From: Candidatus Aphodenecus pullistercoris
GTDB taxonomy: Bacteria > Spirochaetota > Spirochaetia > Sphaerochaetales > Sphaerochaetaceae
Reading direction: 5' to 3'
Assembly (NCBI GenBank): GCA_017694495.1
Contig: JADIMU010000026.1
Span: 1-57,146, forward strand
DNA length: 57,146 bases
The position numbers and the translations under genes were made by a program. Shown piece by piece: positions 33,971-42,843 of this stretch. The notes below the pieces were generated by a model, which worked only from the letters and a program-made list of their open reading frames with translations, was not told the origin of the DNA and made no database searches. Within the stretch, counting starts at the first letter, position 1; every line of letters begins with the position of its first letter.

Positions 33971-35800
33971 ATGGACGACTACAGGAGGAGACTTGGCGAT
34001 GGACTTGATGAGCTGAGGAGGCTCCACTCCTCGCTCTACCATGACAAGGAGGCCTTCGACAGGCTTCTCGACATGATGGAAGTCTTCGCATCCTGCCGCA
34101 GCGACGAGCTCAGGGCCCTGGACAGGAAGCGGGAGGGCGACAGCTTCTGGTTCATGGGTCAGGGCGCCGTCGGCATGACGCTGTATACAGAACTCTACGG
34201 AGGTGACCTCAAGGGTGTGGCCAGCCACATCGACCACCTGAAGGACCTGGGCGTCACATACCTCCACCTCATGCCCTTCACAACCACACCCTTGCACGAC
34301 AACGATGGTGGCTTCGCAGTCAGCGACTACGAGAACGTCGACATCAAACTTGGGACGAACGAGGACCTCGAGGAGCTTGCACGCCTTTTGAGGAAGGATG
34401 GCATCAGCCTGTGCATGGACTTCGTCATGAACCACAGCAGCGACGAGCACGAGTGGGCCATGAGGGCCAAGGCCGGCGAGAAGGAATACCAGGACTACTA
34501 CCTGTGCTTCGACGACAGGACGATTCCCGACGAGTACGAGAAGACGGTTCCTGAAGTCTTTCCAGAGACGGCGCCAGGCAACTTCATCTGGAGCCGCGAG
34601 ATGGGCAAGTGGGTCTTCTCCTCCTTCTACCCGAAGCAGTGGGACCTGAACTACGCGAATCCTGCCCTCTTCGCCGCCATGGTCAAGGCCATGCTGCTTT
34701 GGGCCAACAGAGGTGTGGAGGCCTTCCGCCTTGACGCAGTGCCCTACATCTGGAAGCGCCTCGGGACAAGCTGCCGCAATCTGGAGGAAGTCCATGTCAT
34801 CGTACGCATGATCCGCATCATCCTCTCCGTCGTCGCACCTGCGGTCATACTCAAGGGCGAGGTCGTCATGGCGCCCAGGGAGCTGGCGGCCTACTTCGGC
34901 ACACCTGACAGGCCCGAGTGCCACCTCCTCTATGGCGCGAGCGGCATGGTGAACATCTGGGGCGCCCTCTCGAGCATGGACACGAGGCTGCTCTACAGCC
35001 AGAGTGAGGACTTTCTGGCCCTTCCAGCCAACGCAGTCTTCCTGAACTACCTGCGCTGCCACGACGACATCGGCTGGGGTTTCGACGAGGACAGGGAGAG
35101 GCAGCTGGGCATCGATCCACTCCTCCACAAGATCTACCAGTACGAGTTCTACAGCGGCCGTTTCCCGCTCTCGTATGCGCGCGGCGAGCTGTACAACTAC
35201 GACCCGAAGACGAAGGATGCCAGGAGCTGTGGGACGACAGCCTCCCTCGTCGGCATCGAGGCGGCATTGGAAAGCGGTGATGGAAAGGCGCTTGAGATGG
35301 CGCTGCGCCGCTTTGAGCTCCTGTACACCCTCGTCTACAGCCTGCGTGGCTTTCCTCTTGTCAACAGCGGAGACGAGGTCGGCATGCTCAACGACTACAG
35401 CTACAGGGATGATCCGGACAGGAAGGACGACTCGCGCTATGTCCACAGGATGAAGCTCGACTGGAACAAGGTCGCGCTCTCGCATGTGGAAGGAACGGTG
35501 GAGAAGCGCCTCAGCGACTGCCTCAGGAGGCTCAAGGCACTACGTTCGGCCTCCCCCTTCTTCGACCCTCAGGCCGAAGTGCTCACCTGGCACGCCCACA
35601 ACGACAGGGTCTTCGCGCTGCGCCGCCGCATTGGAGACGATCTCATGCTCCTCGTCTTCTCCTTCTCCCCAAATGAAGAGGAGGCCCGTTTCGACTTTTT
35701 CACAGGCCTGTACAAGGATGCCTTCACGGGACGCATCGTCGAGCCTGGACGTGGAGTGAGGCTGTCGCCCTACGAAAGGCTCTGGCTCACAAGGGTCTAA
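33971..35800 (+). CDS. Amylosucrase / sucrose hydrolase-like GH13 enzyme
   Basis: 609 residues. A helical N-terminal domain (1-75) and catalytic barrel carry GH13 motifs DFVMNHSS, EAFRLDAVPYIWK (nucleophile Asp), LKGEVVMAP (Glu) and LRCHDDIGW, the last a hallmark of the amylosucrase subfamily. Such enzymes split sucrose, either hydrolysing it or building glucan from the glucosyl part. The ATG at 33971 was chosen because GGAGG lies 5 nt upstream; the frame upstream contains the operator. Confidence 0.85.
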   Translation: MDDYRRRLGDGLDELRRLHSSLYHDKEAFDRLLDMMEVFASCRSDELRALDRKREGDSFWFMGQGAVGMTLYTELYGGDLKGVASHIDHLKDLGVTYLHLMPFTTTPLHDNDGGFAVSDYENVDIKLGTNEDLEELARLLRKDGISLCMDFVMNHSSDEHEWAMRAKAGEKEYQDYYLCFDDRTIPDEYEKTVPEVFPETAPGNFIWSREMGKWVFSSFYPKQWDLNYANPALFAAMVKAMLLWANRGVEAFRLDAVPYIWKRLGTSCRNLEEVHVIVRMIRIILSVVAPAVILKGEVVMAPRELAAYFGTPDRPECHLLYGASGMVNIWGALSSMDTRLLYSQSEDFLALPANAVFLNYLRCHDDIGWGFDEDRERQLGIDPLLHKIYQYEFYSGRFPLSYARGELYNYDPKTKDARSCGTTASLVGIEAALESGDGKALEMALRRFELLYTLVYSLRGFPLVNSGDEVGMLNDYSYRDDPDRKDDSRYVHRMKLDWNKVALSHVEGTVEKRLSDCLRRLKALRSASPFFDPQAEVLTWHAHNDRVFALRRRIGDDLMLLVFSFSPNEEEARFDFFTGLYKDAFTGRIVEPGRGVRLSPYERLWLTRV

Positions 35801-35826
35801 AAAAGGCGCCCCATCTCTGGAGCGCC
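35799..35826 (-). terminator. Terminator of the rpsF-rplI operon
   Basis: GGCGCTCC/GGGGCGCC stem (8 bp, one G-U pair) followed by six T residues on the minus strand. It overlaps the stop codon of the amylosucrase-like gene on the plus strand. Confidence 0.88.
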
Positions 35827-35848
35827 CATGCGTTATCGCACGTTCCGA

Positions 35849-36463
35849 TCAGTTGGCATCCTCGCTGGAGGCAGTCTCCTCGACAGCGCTCTCCTCGGCA
35901 GGGGCCTCTGTCTCAGCCTCAGCCTCGGCGACTGCCGCTGCGGCGGCCTCTGCCTCTGCCTTCGCCTTGGCGTCAGCCTCAGCCTTGGCCTCGGCGGCCT
36001 TCCTCTCGCGGACCATCTCCTCGCTCTCGACGACGAGCTTCACTGTGGAGAACTCGTTCTCGTAGAGGTGGACGATGACGGAATAGGTGCCGACCATCTT
36101 GATCGCGTGTGTGGCGACCTCGATCCTCTTCCTCTCGACCTCGAGACCGAGCTTGGAGAGGGCCTCCTGGACCATCGTGCTCGTGACGGAGCCGAAGAGC
36201 TTTCCGGACTCGCCGGCGGGAACGACGAGGTTGAGGACGGTGGCGTCGAGCTTCTCCTTCATGGAAGCGCTCTGGGCCCTCTTCTCAGCCTTCCTCTTCT
36301 CGATCTGGGCGGCGCGGGAAGCGAAGATCGCGGCATTGGTCTTGTTGTAGAGGACTGCAGCTCCTGTGGGAAGGAGGTAGTTGCGGGCATACCCGTCCTT
36401 GACCACTACGACGTCTCCCTCTTCTCCGAGGTTGACTACATCCTGGTTAAGAATGATCTTCAT
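35849..36463 (-). CDS. rplI: 50S ribosomal protein L9 with long Ala/Glu tail
   Basis: 204 residues versus about 150 normally. The N-terminal domain [34 protein letters not shown] (split motif), long helix and C-terminal domain end near residue 150. Then comes a low-complexity Ala/Glu/Lys segment of about 50 residues (KAEADAKAKAEAEAAAA). L9 anchors the L1 stalk base and limits frameshifting. The start overlaps the YybS-like gene by 17 nt. Confidence 0.95.
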   Translation of the reverse strand: MKIILNQDVVNLGEEGDVVVVKDGYARNYLLPTGAAVLYNKTNAAIFASRAAQIEKRKAEKRAQSASMKEKLDATVLNLVVPAGESGKLFGSVTSTMVQEALSKLGLEVERKRIEVATHAIKMVGTYSVIVHLYENEFSTVKLVVESEEMVRERKAAEAKAEADAKAKAEAEAAAAAVAEAEAETEAPAEESAVEETASSEDAN

Positions 36464-37424
36464 GTGAAAACTCCTTGGGTTTTCTGAAATCTATCCAGTT
36501 CTCCAACACGCCCAGAAGGGCGATGATGAGGAAGAGGACGGCGTTCACGACCTGAACAAGCAGCAGGATCAGGAAGAGCATGACGGCCAGCTTTCCGGAC
36601 GACATCCTTCCTCCCCTCGCATGCAGCCTCCAGCTTATGACCGCGAAGCCCTGGACGAAGTACAGGACCAGCGAGCACATGGCGAGCGACAGGACGGGCA
36701 CGACGAGCCAGAAGCTCAACGTGACCAGACAGCTCAGCAGGACGAGCGCCCAAAGTGCGAGGAAAAGGTGGAGGAACCAGCCGGGAAGCCGGAAGCTGTC
36801 CACCTTCATCTCGAAGATGGGGTCCTGCGGGTGCGTGGCCGCCTCGTACATGAATGTCGCCACAAGGTGGGCGGCAAGGATGAGAGGCAGGACCAGCGTC
36901 GCCATCGCGAAGACTATGACGGTCGCCATCATGTCTACGGTCGACTCCGCCATCCCCACCATGAAGAGGTTCAGGACGAAGCGGGCCGAATCCATGTAGG
37001 CGCCGACCACAGCGTCCAGCATGCCTGGCACGAAGGCCAGGGCAGCAAGCAGGAGCGCTGCGAGGATGAGGGTCGGGACGAAGCCCTTCAGAAGACGCGT
37101 CGATACGCTGCCTTCACCCCCCTTGCCCACCCATGCCATGGCGCATAGCACGAGCGAGAGCGGCATGAACATGTTCACCCCTATGAAGGCCCACGTTAGA
37201 ACCTGTCCGAGCGAGTCCCTGTAGAGGAAGACGTATCGGGCAAGTATCAGCACCAGAGCTGCAACGCAGGCGGTGTCCGTGGTCGCCTTCGGGTGGCGCC
37301 TGTCAATGAGCAGGAGCGGCAATGTGAACAGCAGCGATCCTATGGCGGTCATCTGCAGCACGGCGGCGGCAGTGGCCGACAGGAGCACCAGGCCCACCTG
37401 CCTCCCCTTCTCAGTACGACTCAT
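36447..37424 (-). CDS. YybS-like (DUF2232) membrane protein
   Basis: 325 residues with about eight hydrophobic helices. Position between rpsR and rplI and overall layout fit the YybS/DUF2232 family, which sits next to rplI in many bacteria; sequence identity is too weak to be certain by eye. Its ATG overlaps the rpsR stop (ATGA). Its role is unknown. Confidence 0.65.
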   Translation of the reverse strand: MSRTEKGRQVGLVLLSATAAAVLQMTAIGSLLFTLPLLLIDRRHPKATTDTACVAALVLILARYVFLYRDSLGQVLTWAFIGVNMFMPLSLVLCAMAWVGKGGEGSVSTRLLKGFVPTLILAALLLAALAFVPGMLDAVVGAYMDSARFVLNLFMVGMAESTVDMMATVIVFAMATLVLPLILAAHLVATFMYEAATHPQDPIFEMKVDSFRLPGWFLHLFLALWALVLLSCLVTLSFWLVVPVLSLAMCSLVLYFVQGFAVISWRLHARGGRMSSGKLAVMLFLILLLVQVVNAVLFLIIALLGVLENWIDFRKPKEFSHEDHS

Positions 37425-37705
37425 TTCTTCTCGAAGGGCAGATAGGCAAGCACGCGGGCCTTCTTGATCTCGGCGTTGAGGGCCCTCTGGTGCTTGGCGC
37501 AGGTTCCCGTGATCCTGGCGGGCAGGATCTTGCCGCGCTCAGTGATGTACCTGCGCAGCATGTCGGGGTTCTTGTAGTCGGCGGCGGGGGCGCCGGGCTG
37601 GCAGAACTTGCAGATCTTCTTCTTGAAACCGGGCTTCCTCATGCCCATCTTCCTGACAGATCCGTCATTGTCCTTGTTGAAAGTCTCGTTTGTCTCTTCA
37701 CGCAT
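37421..37705 (-). CDS. rpsR: 30S ribosomal protein S18
   Basis: 94 residues. A 25-residue N-terminal leader rich in Lys and Asn precedes the S18 core [35 protein letters not shown] (split) and [16 protein letters not shown]. The two cysteines plus a later Cys resemble the zinc-binding form of S18. It pairs with S6 on the platform. GGAGATG precedes the ATG. Confidence 0.97.
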   Translation of the reverse strand: MREETNETFNKDNDGSVRKMGMRKPGFKKKICKFCQPGAPAADYKNPDMLRRYITERGKILPARITGTCAKHQRALNAEIKKARVLAYLPFEKK

Positions 37706-37725
37706 TTTTTCTCATCTCCTAAAAA

Positions 37726-38292
37726 TCAGAATGGGACGTCGTCGTCGCCATAGCTCTCCGGTCCGCCGACGGAGAAGTCGTCTCCCGAAGGTGCGGGAGC
37801 GTCTGCCTGCGGGCGGCTGAAATTGCCTGAGAAGCGGTTCTGGCTCGACTGGGCATAGGGCTGGGAGGGAGCGCTCTGGCGTCCGGCAGCCGTCTGCTGT
37901 CCATAAGCGGGGCGCTGGAAGGATCCAGCTCCACTGTTCGCGGGGGCGGCGGCGTCCGGCCTGCCTCCACACAGGGTGAGGTTGATGACTGCGATCTCGA
38001 CCTTGCTGCGGGCCTGTCCGTCCTGCTCCCACTTGTTCTGGCGGAGCTCTCCGGAGATCGCGACCTGCCTGCCCTGCGTCAAGTACTGGTTGACGGCCTC
38101 TGCGGCCCTCCCGAAGTAGACGCAGTCGAAGAAGTTGGCCTCGTCCTCCCATCCCTGTCCATCAGCAGTCCTCTTTCTCCTGTTGACGGCGAGCGAGAAG
38201 CGGACGATGGCGCCGCCACCCGACTGGGAGTAGCGGATCTCCGCCTGGCGTGTCAGCCTTCCTGTGAGGCATACAGTGTTGATGTCTGCCAC
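37726..38292 (-). CDS. ssb: Single-stranded DNA-binding protein
   Basis: 188 residues: OB fold (1-110, INTVCLTGRLTRQAEIRYS ... NFFDCVYFGRAAEAVNQYL), a Gly/Gln/Ser-rich linker, and the acidic tip DDDVPF that binds partner proteins. The start is a GTG with GGAGG 6 nt upstream. It lies between rpsF and rpsR, the common bacterial order. Confidence 0.96.
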   Translation of the reverse strand: MADINTVCLTGRLTRQAEIRYSQSGGGAIVRFSLAVNRRKRTADGQGWEDEANFFDCVYFGRAAEAVNQYLTQGRQVAISGELRQNKWEQDGQARSKVEIAVINLTLCGGRPDAAAPANSGAGSFQRPAYGQQTAAGRQSAPSQPYAQSSQNRFSGNFSRPQADAPAPSGDDFSVGGPESYGDDDVPF

Positions 38293-38309
38293 CTGTATCC
38301 TCCCCTTCC

Positions 38310-38591
38310 TTATTTCTCGGGGTTGACGAACAGGAACTTGAGCACGAGTGTGCTGAGCTGGAAGACATGGCTCATCGACGCGATCGTCGTCGGATCGGCG
38401 CTGAGCTCGAAGTAGACGTAATGTCCCTTGTCCTGCTTCTGGATCTGGTAGGCCAGCGTCTTCACGCCGAGGTCTTCCTGTTTCGTGATCGTCGCCTTTG
38501 CCTTCTCGAGGGTCTCTGTAACGAAGGCCAGGCCCTGCTTCATCTTCTCGTCGTCTGCGTCGAAGATGACGGTGAACTCATAATTTCTCAT
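38310..38591 (-). CDS. rpsF: 30S ribosomal protein S6
   Basis: 93 residues with the ferredoxin-like bS6 fold: MRNYEFTVIFDADDEK, LGVKTLAYQIQKQDKGHYVYFEL (split) and STLVLKFLFV at the end. It binds S18 on the 30S platform. AAGGAGG lies 4-5 nt before the ATG. It opens the rpsF-ssb-rpsR-yybS-rplI unit. Confidence 0.96.
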   Translation of the reverse strand: MRNYEFTVIFDADDEKMKQGLAFVTETLEKAKATITKQEDLGVKTLAYQIQKQDKGHYVYFELSADPTTIASMSHVFQLSTLVLKFLFVNPEK

Positions 38592-38617
38592 GGTTCCTCC
38601 TTGTGGTCTATAGTCTG

Positions 38618-38638
38618 AACAGCCCCGACGGAGCTGTT
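38618..38638 (-). promoter_or_regulatory. Hairpin in the rpsF leader
   Basis: AACAGC/GCTGTT forms a 6-bp stem around a loop containing CCG on the minus strand, 27 nt upstream of the rpsF start. Leaders of rpsF operons in many bacteria carry an S6:S18-binding hairpin with a CCG element, so autoregulation is a reasonable but unproven reading. Confidence 0.4.
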
Positions 38639-38651
38639 AAAGAGGTGACAA

Positions 38652-38693
38652 GAAAATAGCATTCCCGGCCGACACTTGTCAATCGGCCGGGAA
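38652..38693 (-). terminator. pyk terminator
   Basis: Eleven-base-pair stem (TTCCCGGCCGA/TCGGCCGGGAA) followed by ATGCTATTTTCT on the minus strand, 5 nt past the pyk stop. Confidence 0.82.
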
Positions 38694-38698
38694 GGTGG

Positions 38699-40129
38699 TC
38701 AGTCGACCTTGGCGAGGGTGCACAGCTGGAGACAGTCCGAACTGTAGGAGCCGCCCGTAGTGCTTCCGGTGATCAGGGCGACGAGGTCACCCTCCTTCAC
38801 GATGTCGGTCGACAGTGCCAGGCGGATCGCCATGGCCTTCATGAAGTCCATGTCCTCGATCAGCTTCGCCATGACGGGATGCACGCCGTAGCTCAGGTTG
38901 AGCTGGCGGGCGCTCTTCTCGCTCGTGACGCATGCGATGATCGGGCAGGAGGGCCTGTAGTAGCTCGTGACCTGGGCCGTCCTGCCGCTGACGGTCATGC
39001 ACACGATGGCCTTGAGGTCCAGGAAGAAGCTCGCGTCCACGGCCGCACTGGCGATCGTGTTCATGATGTCGGCGTTCAGCTTGAGCTGGTTCTTGAAGAA
39101 GCGGTTCTTGTAGTCGATCTGCTCCTCGGTGTACAGAGCGATGTCGGCCATGGTCTTCACAGCCTGGATCGGGTACTTTCCGGCCGCGGTCTCACCGGAG
39201 AGCATCAGGCAGCTCGTTCCATCGTAGATCGCGTTGGCGACGTCGGAGACCTCGGCCCTCGTCGGCCTCGGGTGCTCGCTCATCGACTCGAGCATCTGGG
39301 TGGCCGTGACGACGATCTTGCCCTTCTGGTAGCACTTGCGGATGATCTCCTTCTGGATCGAGGGCAGCTTGCGGAAGGGGATCTCGACACCCATGTCGCC
39401 GCGGGCGACCATGACGCCGTCGACGATGTCGATGATCGCGTCCAGGTTCTCGACGCCCGAAGCGTTCTCGATCTTCGCGATGATCTGGATCTTTTCGCCG
39501 CCGTTGACGTTCAGCAGCTTGCGCAGCTTCCTGGCATCGTCCGCGTTCCTCATGAAGGAGGCGGCGATGAAGTCGACGTCGTTCTCTATGCCGAAGAGGA
39601 TGTCGTCCCTGTCCTTGTCACAGATGTAGGGCTGGTCGATGTTGACGCCGGGCACGTTGAGCGACTTGTGGTTGGACACGCGGCCAGGGTTGTCGACGCG
39701 GCACACGATGTCGGGTCCGTCGATGGAGGTCACGGTCAGGCAGACCAGTCCGTCGTCGATCAGGATGACGTTGCCCTTCTCCACATCCTCTGCAAGGTAG
39801 GGATAGGTCACACCGACGCCATCCTTGTCACCCACATGGCTGCTGTCGCTGTACAGCGTGAAGCTCTGTCCCTCCTCCAGAACGACGGCGCCCTCGGCGA
39901 AGTCGCACACACGGATCTCCGGTCCCTTGGTGTCGAGGACGAGGGCGACATGGCGGCCCAGACGAGCAGAGACGCGCTTGACGCGGTCCATGCGCTCCTT
40001 GTGCTCCTCATGGCTGCCGTGCGAGAAGTTGAAGCGCGCGGCGTCCATTCCGTTGAGGATGAGCTTCTCGACCATCTCGTCGCTGTCGACGGCGGGTCCT
40101 TGGGTACAGATGATTTTAGTCTTTCTCAT
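38699..40129 (-). CDS. pyk: Pyruvate kinase
   Basis: 476 residues. Signatures are FNFSHGSHEEH, LDTKGPEIR, IIAKIEN (catalytic Lys), VMVARGDMGVEIPF and ATQMLESM, then the C-terminal allosteric domain with SGRTAQVTSYYRP. It makes pyruvate and ATP from phosphoenolpyruvate. A GAAGGA-rich leader of about 20 nt and a TATAAT box (40155-40160 on the minus strand) precede the ATG. A strong terminator separates it from rpsF. Confidence 0.96.
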   Translation of the reverse strand: MRKTKIICTQGPAVDSDEMVEKLILNGMDAARFNFSHGSHEEHKERMDRVKRVSARLGRHVALVLDTKGPEIRVCDFAEGAVVLEEGQSFTLYSDSSHVGDKDGVGVTYPYLAEDVEKGNVILIDDGLVCLTVTSIDGPDIVCRVDNPGRVSNHKSLNVPGVNIDQPYICDKDRDDILFGIENDVDFIAASFMRNADDARKLRKLLNVNGGEKIQIIAKIENASGVENLDAIIDIVDGVMVARGDMGVEIPFRKLPSIQKEIIRKCYQKGKIVVTATQMLESMSEHPRPTRAEVSDVANAIYDGTSCLMLSGETAAGKYPIQAVKTMADIALYTEEQIDYKNRFFKNQLKLNADIMNTIASAAVDASFFLDLKAIVCMTVSGRTAQVTSYYRPSCPIIACVTSEKSARQLNLSYGVHPVMAKLIEDMDFMKAMAIRLALSTDIVKEGDLVALITGSTTGGSYSSDCLQLCTLAKVD

Positions 40130-40192
40130 TTCTTTCTCTTCCTTCAGTCACAGGGGATTATAGAGGAAAAGGCGCCAGGCTTGGAAGCGGTC

Positions 40193-42163
40193 CTAGCGCG
40201 CATTCTCCTCGAGGAAGGAAATGAATGAATCCTGGTCCATCGGCGAAGCGCAGCGGTAGCCCTGTATGAGCACGCCTTCAGGGAAGGATGAGGCGTAGCT
40301 GAAGCAGTCCTCGTCCTCCACCCCCTCGAGGACGACAAGCATGCCAAGGCTGGTGAAGCAGGAGGCAAGGGAGCGCAGCAGGACGTCGTTCCGGCCGCTC
40401 GACATCGCCGCCTCGAGGAGGCTGCGGTCGATCTTCACGCAGTCGAAGGAGAGGGCCATGTAGCGTGACAGCCCGGCATAGCCCGAGCCGAAGTCGTCCA
40501 GGGCGAAGCCGATGCCCTTGGCCGACAGCCGGGCCATGACTTCCTTGGCCGTCTGGAAGTCCTCGATCAGGCTGCCCTCCGTCAGTTCGATGCGCAGCTT
40601 GTGGGGCTCTATGCCGCTGGACAGGAGGCGCTCCTCGAGGCTCGGGTTGTAGAACTGGCGGCTCGAGAGGTTTATGCTCAGCACCGGCGGCTCGATGTTC
40701 CGGCTGCGGCAAAGGGCCGTCAGGGCCGCGCCGCGGCCCAGGACGGCGTCCGTGATCTCGTCAATGAAGCCCTCCGTCTCGGCGACGGGGATGAACTCGT
40801 CCGGCTGGACGTAGCGCCCATGGCGCCTGTCGTAGAGTCTGACGAGGCCTTCGGCGAAGCTTGCAAAGCGGCCGTCACGGTCGAAGACGGGCTGCCAGTC
40901 GAGCTCGAAGAGCCCCTGGGCCGAAGCCTCCTTGAGCAGATTGACGATGTGCCTCTTGCGGTTCATCGCATCCTTGAGCTTCAGGTCGCACACGACCAGC
41001 GAGAAGCTGCCGTTGTGCGTCGAGTACCAGGCGTGGGACTCGAGGGCGAAGTCGAACTTGGCCGCAGAGAAGAAGGAGAGCATGGCATGGACCTCCCCTA
41101 CGCTGCCGGCGACGACAGGGCACGGCAGGAGCATGGCCTGGATGTATACCTGCCCTCCCGGCTCCCCGGCATGGAAGCCCTCTGCGAGACGGGCCAGGGC
41201 TATGCACAGCTGGCGGCATGCCGGGCTGGCGACGTCCGGGCCGATCAGGGCGAAGCGGTTGTATGCCATGCGGAAGACCTGGAGCACGTCATCGAGGTCC
41301 TTCATGCGGTTTGCCAGAGCGCACATGGCCTCCTCGAGCACGGCGATGTCAGTGTCGCGCACCAGGCGCGGCCAGTCGGTGACCTCGACCGAGATGACGG
41401 AGAACCTGGCATCCGTGGAGAAGTGGTAGCCCAGCGAGCTCGTGAGCATGTTGACATTGCCGCAGCCGCAACGGCTGTCGACGAGGAAGCTCATCGAGGT
41501 CAGCTCCATGAAGCTGAAGAAGAGGCAGACCATGATCAGGGGAGCCATGAGCTGCAGCAGCGGGAAGAAGGACTGCAGCAGGATGTCCAGGAGCATGAAG
41601 GGGACGAGGTAGCTCAGGGTGCGGCGGAACTGTGGCATCAGGCCGCGTCGCTGGCGCTGCAGGATGAGGACCAGCGTCAGCGCCGTCGCCAGGATGATCA
41701 GGAACCAGAGGATGAAGGCCGGAGAGAAGGAGATGTGCCTCCCCTCGTCCTCGCAGGTGAACATGAAGCCGGTGAAGGCGTTGACGGCAAGCAGGAAGGC
41801 CGACAGGACGATGTATGCGGCAGCCAGGCGCCGGGTGACGCGAGGAGCCTGGCTGTGGGGCTCGGCGAGGCTGCCGTCACGGACCATGTAGACCATGTAT
41901 ATGCATGCCAGGACCTGGGTCGACAGATAGTGGAGGCTGTACAGCCCTATGGCCGCAGGACGGGGCAGGCTGTAGAAGCCGAGGATGAGGAGGTCGACGG
42001 CCATGCACAGGGCCAGCGTCAGGAAGCTCGAGGCCAGAAGGACGGCGAAGGAGAAGGCCCGGGGGCCCTCATAAAGCTCCCTCTCGCCTTTCAGATAGAC
42101 CGCCATGGCGACGATGATGGCCATGACGGTGACATCGCTCAGCACTATGTTGAAGTCAACCAT
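40193..42163 (-). CDS. Membrane c-di-GMP phosphodiesterase (EAL) with degenerate GGDEF
   Basis: 656 residues. Six or seven membrane helices (1-235) are followed by a diverged GGDEF-like region (about 237-390) with no GGDEF motif. The C-terminal EAL domain has EGL in place of EAL, INLSSRQF, ELTEGS, LDDFGSGY, KIDRS, EGVE and QGYRCASP, so all catalytic acidic residues look intact and it should hydrolyse c-di-GMP. The ATG at 42163 is preceded 7 nt upstream by TGC-TATAAT. Confidence 0.9.
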   Translation of the reverse strand: MVDFNIVLSDVTVMAIIVAMAVYLKGERELYEGPRAFSFAVLLASSFLTLALCMAVDLLILGFYSLPRPAAIGLYSLHYLSTQVLACIYMVYMVRDGSLAEPHSQAPRVTRRLAAAYIVLSAFLLAVNAFTGFMFTCEDEGRHISFSPAFILWFLIILATALTLVLILQRQRRGLMPQFRRTLSYLVPFMLLDILLQSFFPLLQLMAPLIMVCLFFSFMELTSMSFLVDSRCGCGNVNMLTSSLGYHFSTDARFSVISVEVTDWPRLVRDTDIAVLEEAMCALANRMKDLDDVLQVFRMAYNRFALIGPDVASPACRQLCIALARLAEGFHAGEPGGQVYIQAMLLPCPVVAGSVGEVHAMLSFFSAAKFDFALESHAWYSTHNGSFSLVVCDLKLKDAMNRKRHIVNLLKEASAQGLFELDWQPVFDRDGRFASFAEGLVRLYDRRHGRYVQPDEFIPVAETEGFIDEITDAVLGRGAALTALCRSRNIEPPVLSINLSSRQFYNPSLEERLLSSGIEPHKLRIELTEGSLIEDFQTAKEVMARLSAKGIGFALDDFGSGYAGLSRYMALSFDCVKIDRSLLEAAMSSGRNDVLLRSLASCFTSLGMLVVLEGVEDEDCFSYASSFPEGVLIQGYRCASPMDQDSFISFLEENAR

Positions 42164-42170
42164 TGCCAGG

Positions 42171-42176
42171 ATTATA
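42171..42176 (-). promoter_or_regulatory. -10 box of EAL gene (predicted leaderless)
   Basis: A consensus extended -10, TGC-TATAAT, ends 7 nt before the ATG at 42163. No Shine-Dalgarno fits between them. Confidence 0.6.
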
Positions 42177-42222
42177 GCAGAAAAGCTGGTACAAACCCTA
42201 CCGTATTGTGTAATTTTCACCT

Positions 42223-42843
42223 ATGAGCTTCGACTTCCACTGCCACATCGGCACACTGGACCAGGGTGGACTCGTATGTACGAGCCGCGCTGACGAGTGG
42301 CCTCTTGTGTCCGACATGCCACAGCATGCCATCGGACTGCTCGAGGCCGGCGAGGACGACCTCGACGCCCTGTGCGCCGCACTTGAGGCCGACAGCAGGG
42401 CCCAGCTGGGAGAGGTCGGCCTGGATGCGCGCTCTTTCCGGCAGTCGACCGCCTTCCTTGAAGGGGCCCTCGAGTGCGCCTCCTCGCTCGGCCGGATGGC
42501 CAGCCTCCATGTCGTGAGGCGGCACGAGGAGGTCATCGCCACCCTCACCCGTGTGCGCTTCACTCAGCCCTTCATCGTCCACGGCTTCACCTCCTCGCCA
42601 CAGGTCGCCAGACGCTACCTGGACCTGGGTGGGATCATCTCGCTCTCCCCAAGGGCACGGATGAGCCGCCACTACCGCCAGCTCATCACCCTGCCCTTCG
42701 TCGTGGAGAGCGACATGCCGCTGTCGCCTGAAAGCCGACGGGTCCTGGACGGCTGGGTGGCCCAGCTGGCCCAGGACATGGGAATCGGAGTCGAAGAGCT
42801 CGAGAGGAGACTTGAGGATGAGAGAAGAGTTCTTGCGCCTTGA
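42223..42843 (+). CDS. TatD-family metal-dependent hydrolase
   Basis: 206 residues, short for TatD (about 260). The metal ligands are present: FDFHCHIG, GEVGLD, LHVVRRHEE, FIVHGFTSS and VVESDMP (for ETDxP). TatD proteins are Mg2+ nucleases or related hydrolases. The missing length is spread over loops. No clear Shine-Dalgarno precedes the ATG; TAATTT lies 6 nt upstream. The gene overlaps the next by 26 nt. Confidence 0.82.
   Translation: MSFDFHCHIGTLDQGGLVCTSRADEWPLVSDMPQHAIGLLEAGEDDLDALCAALEADSRAQLGEVGLDARSFRQSTAFLEGALECASSLGRMASLHVVRRHEEVIATLTRVRFTQPFIVHGFTSSPQVARRYLDLGGIISLSPRARMSRHYRQLITLPFVVESDMPLSPESRRVLDGWVAQLAQDMGIGVEELERRLEDERRVLAP

Noticed and set aside
38879-40228. 449-residue open frame antisense to pyk
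   Set aside because: Only a long shadow produced by GC-rich codon bias; Asp/Val/Leu-rich with no family features.
40601-42226. 541-residue open frame antisense to the EAL gene
   Set aside because: Same artefact; the minus-strand product has clear domains, this one none.
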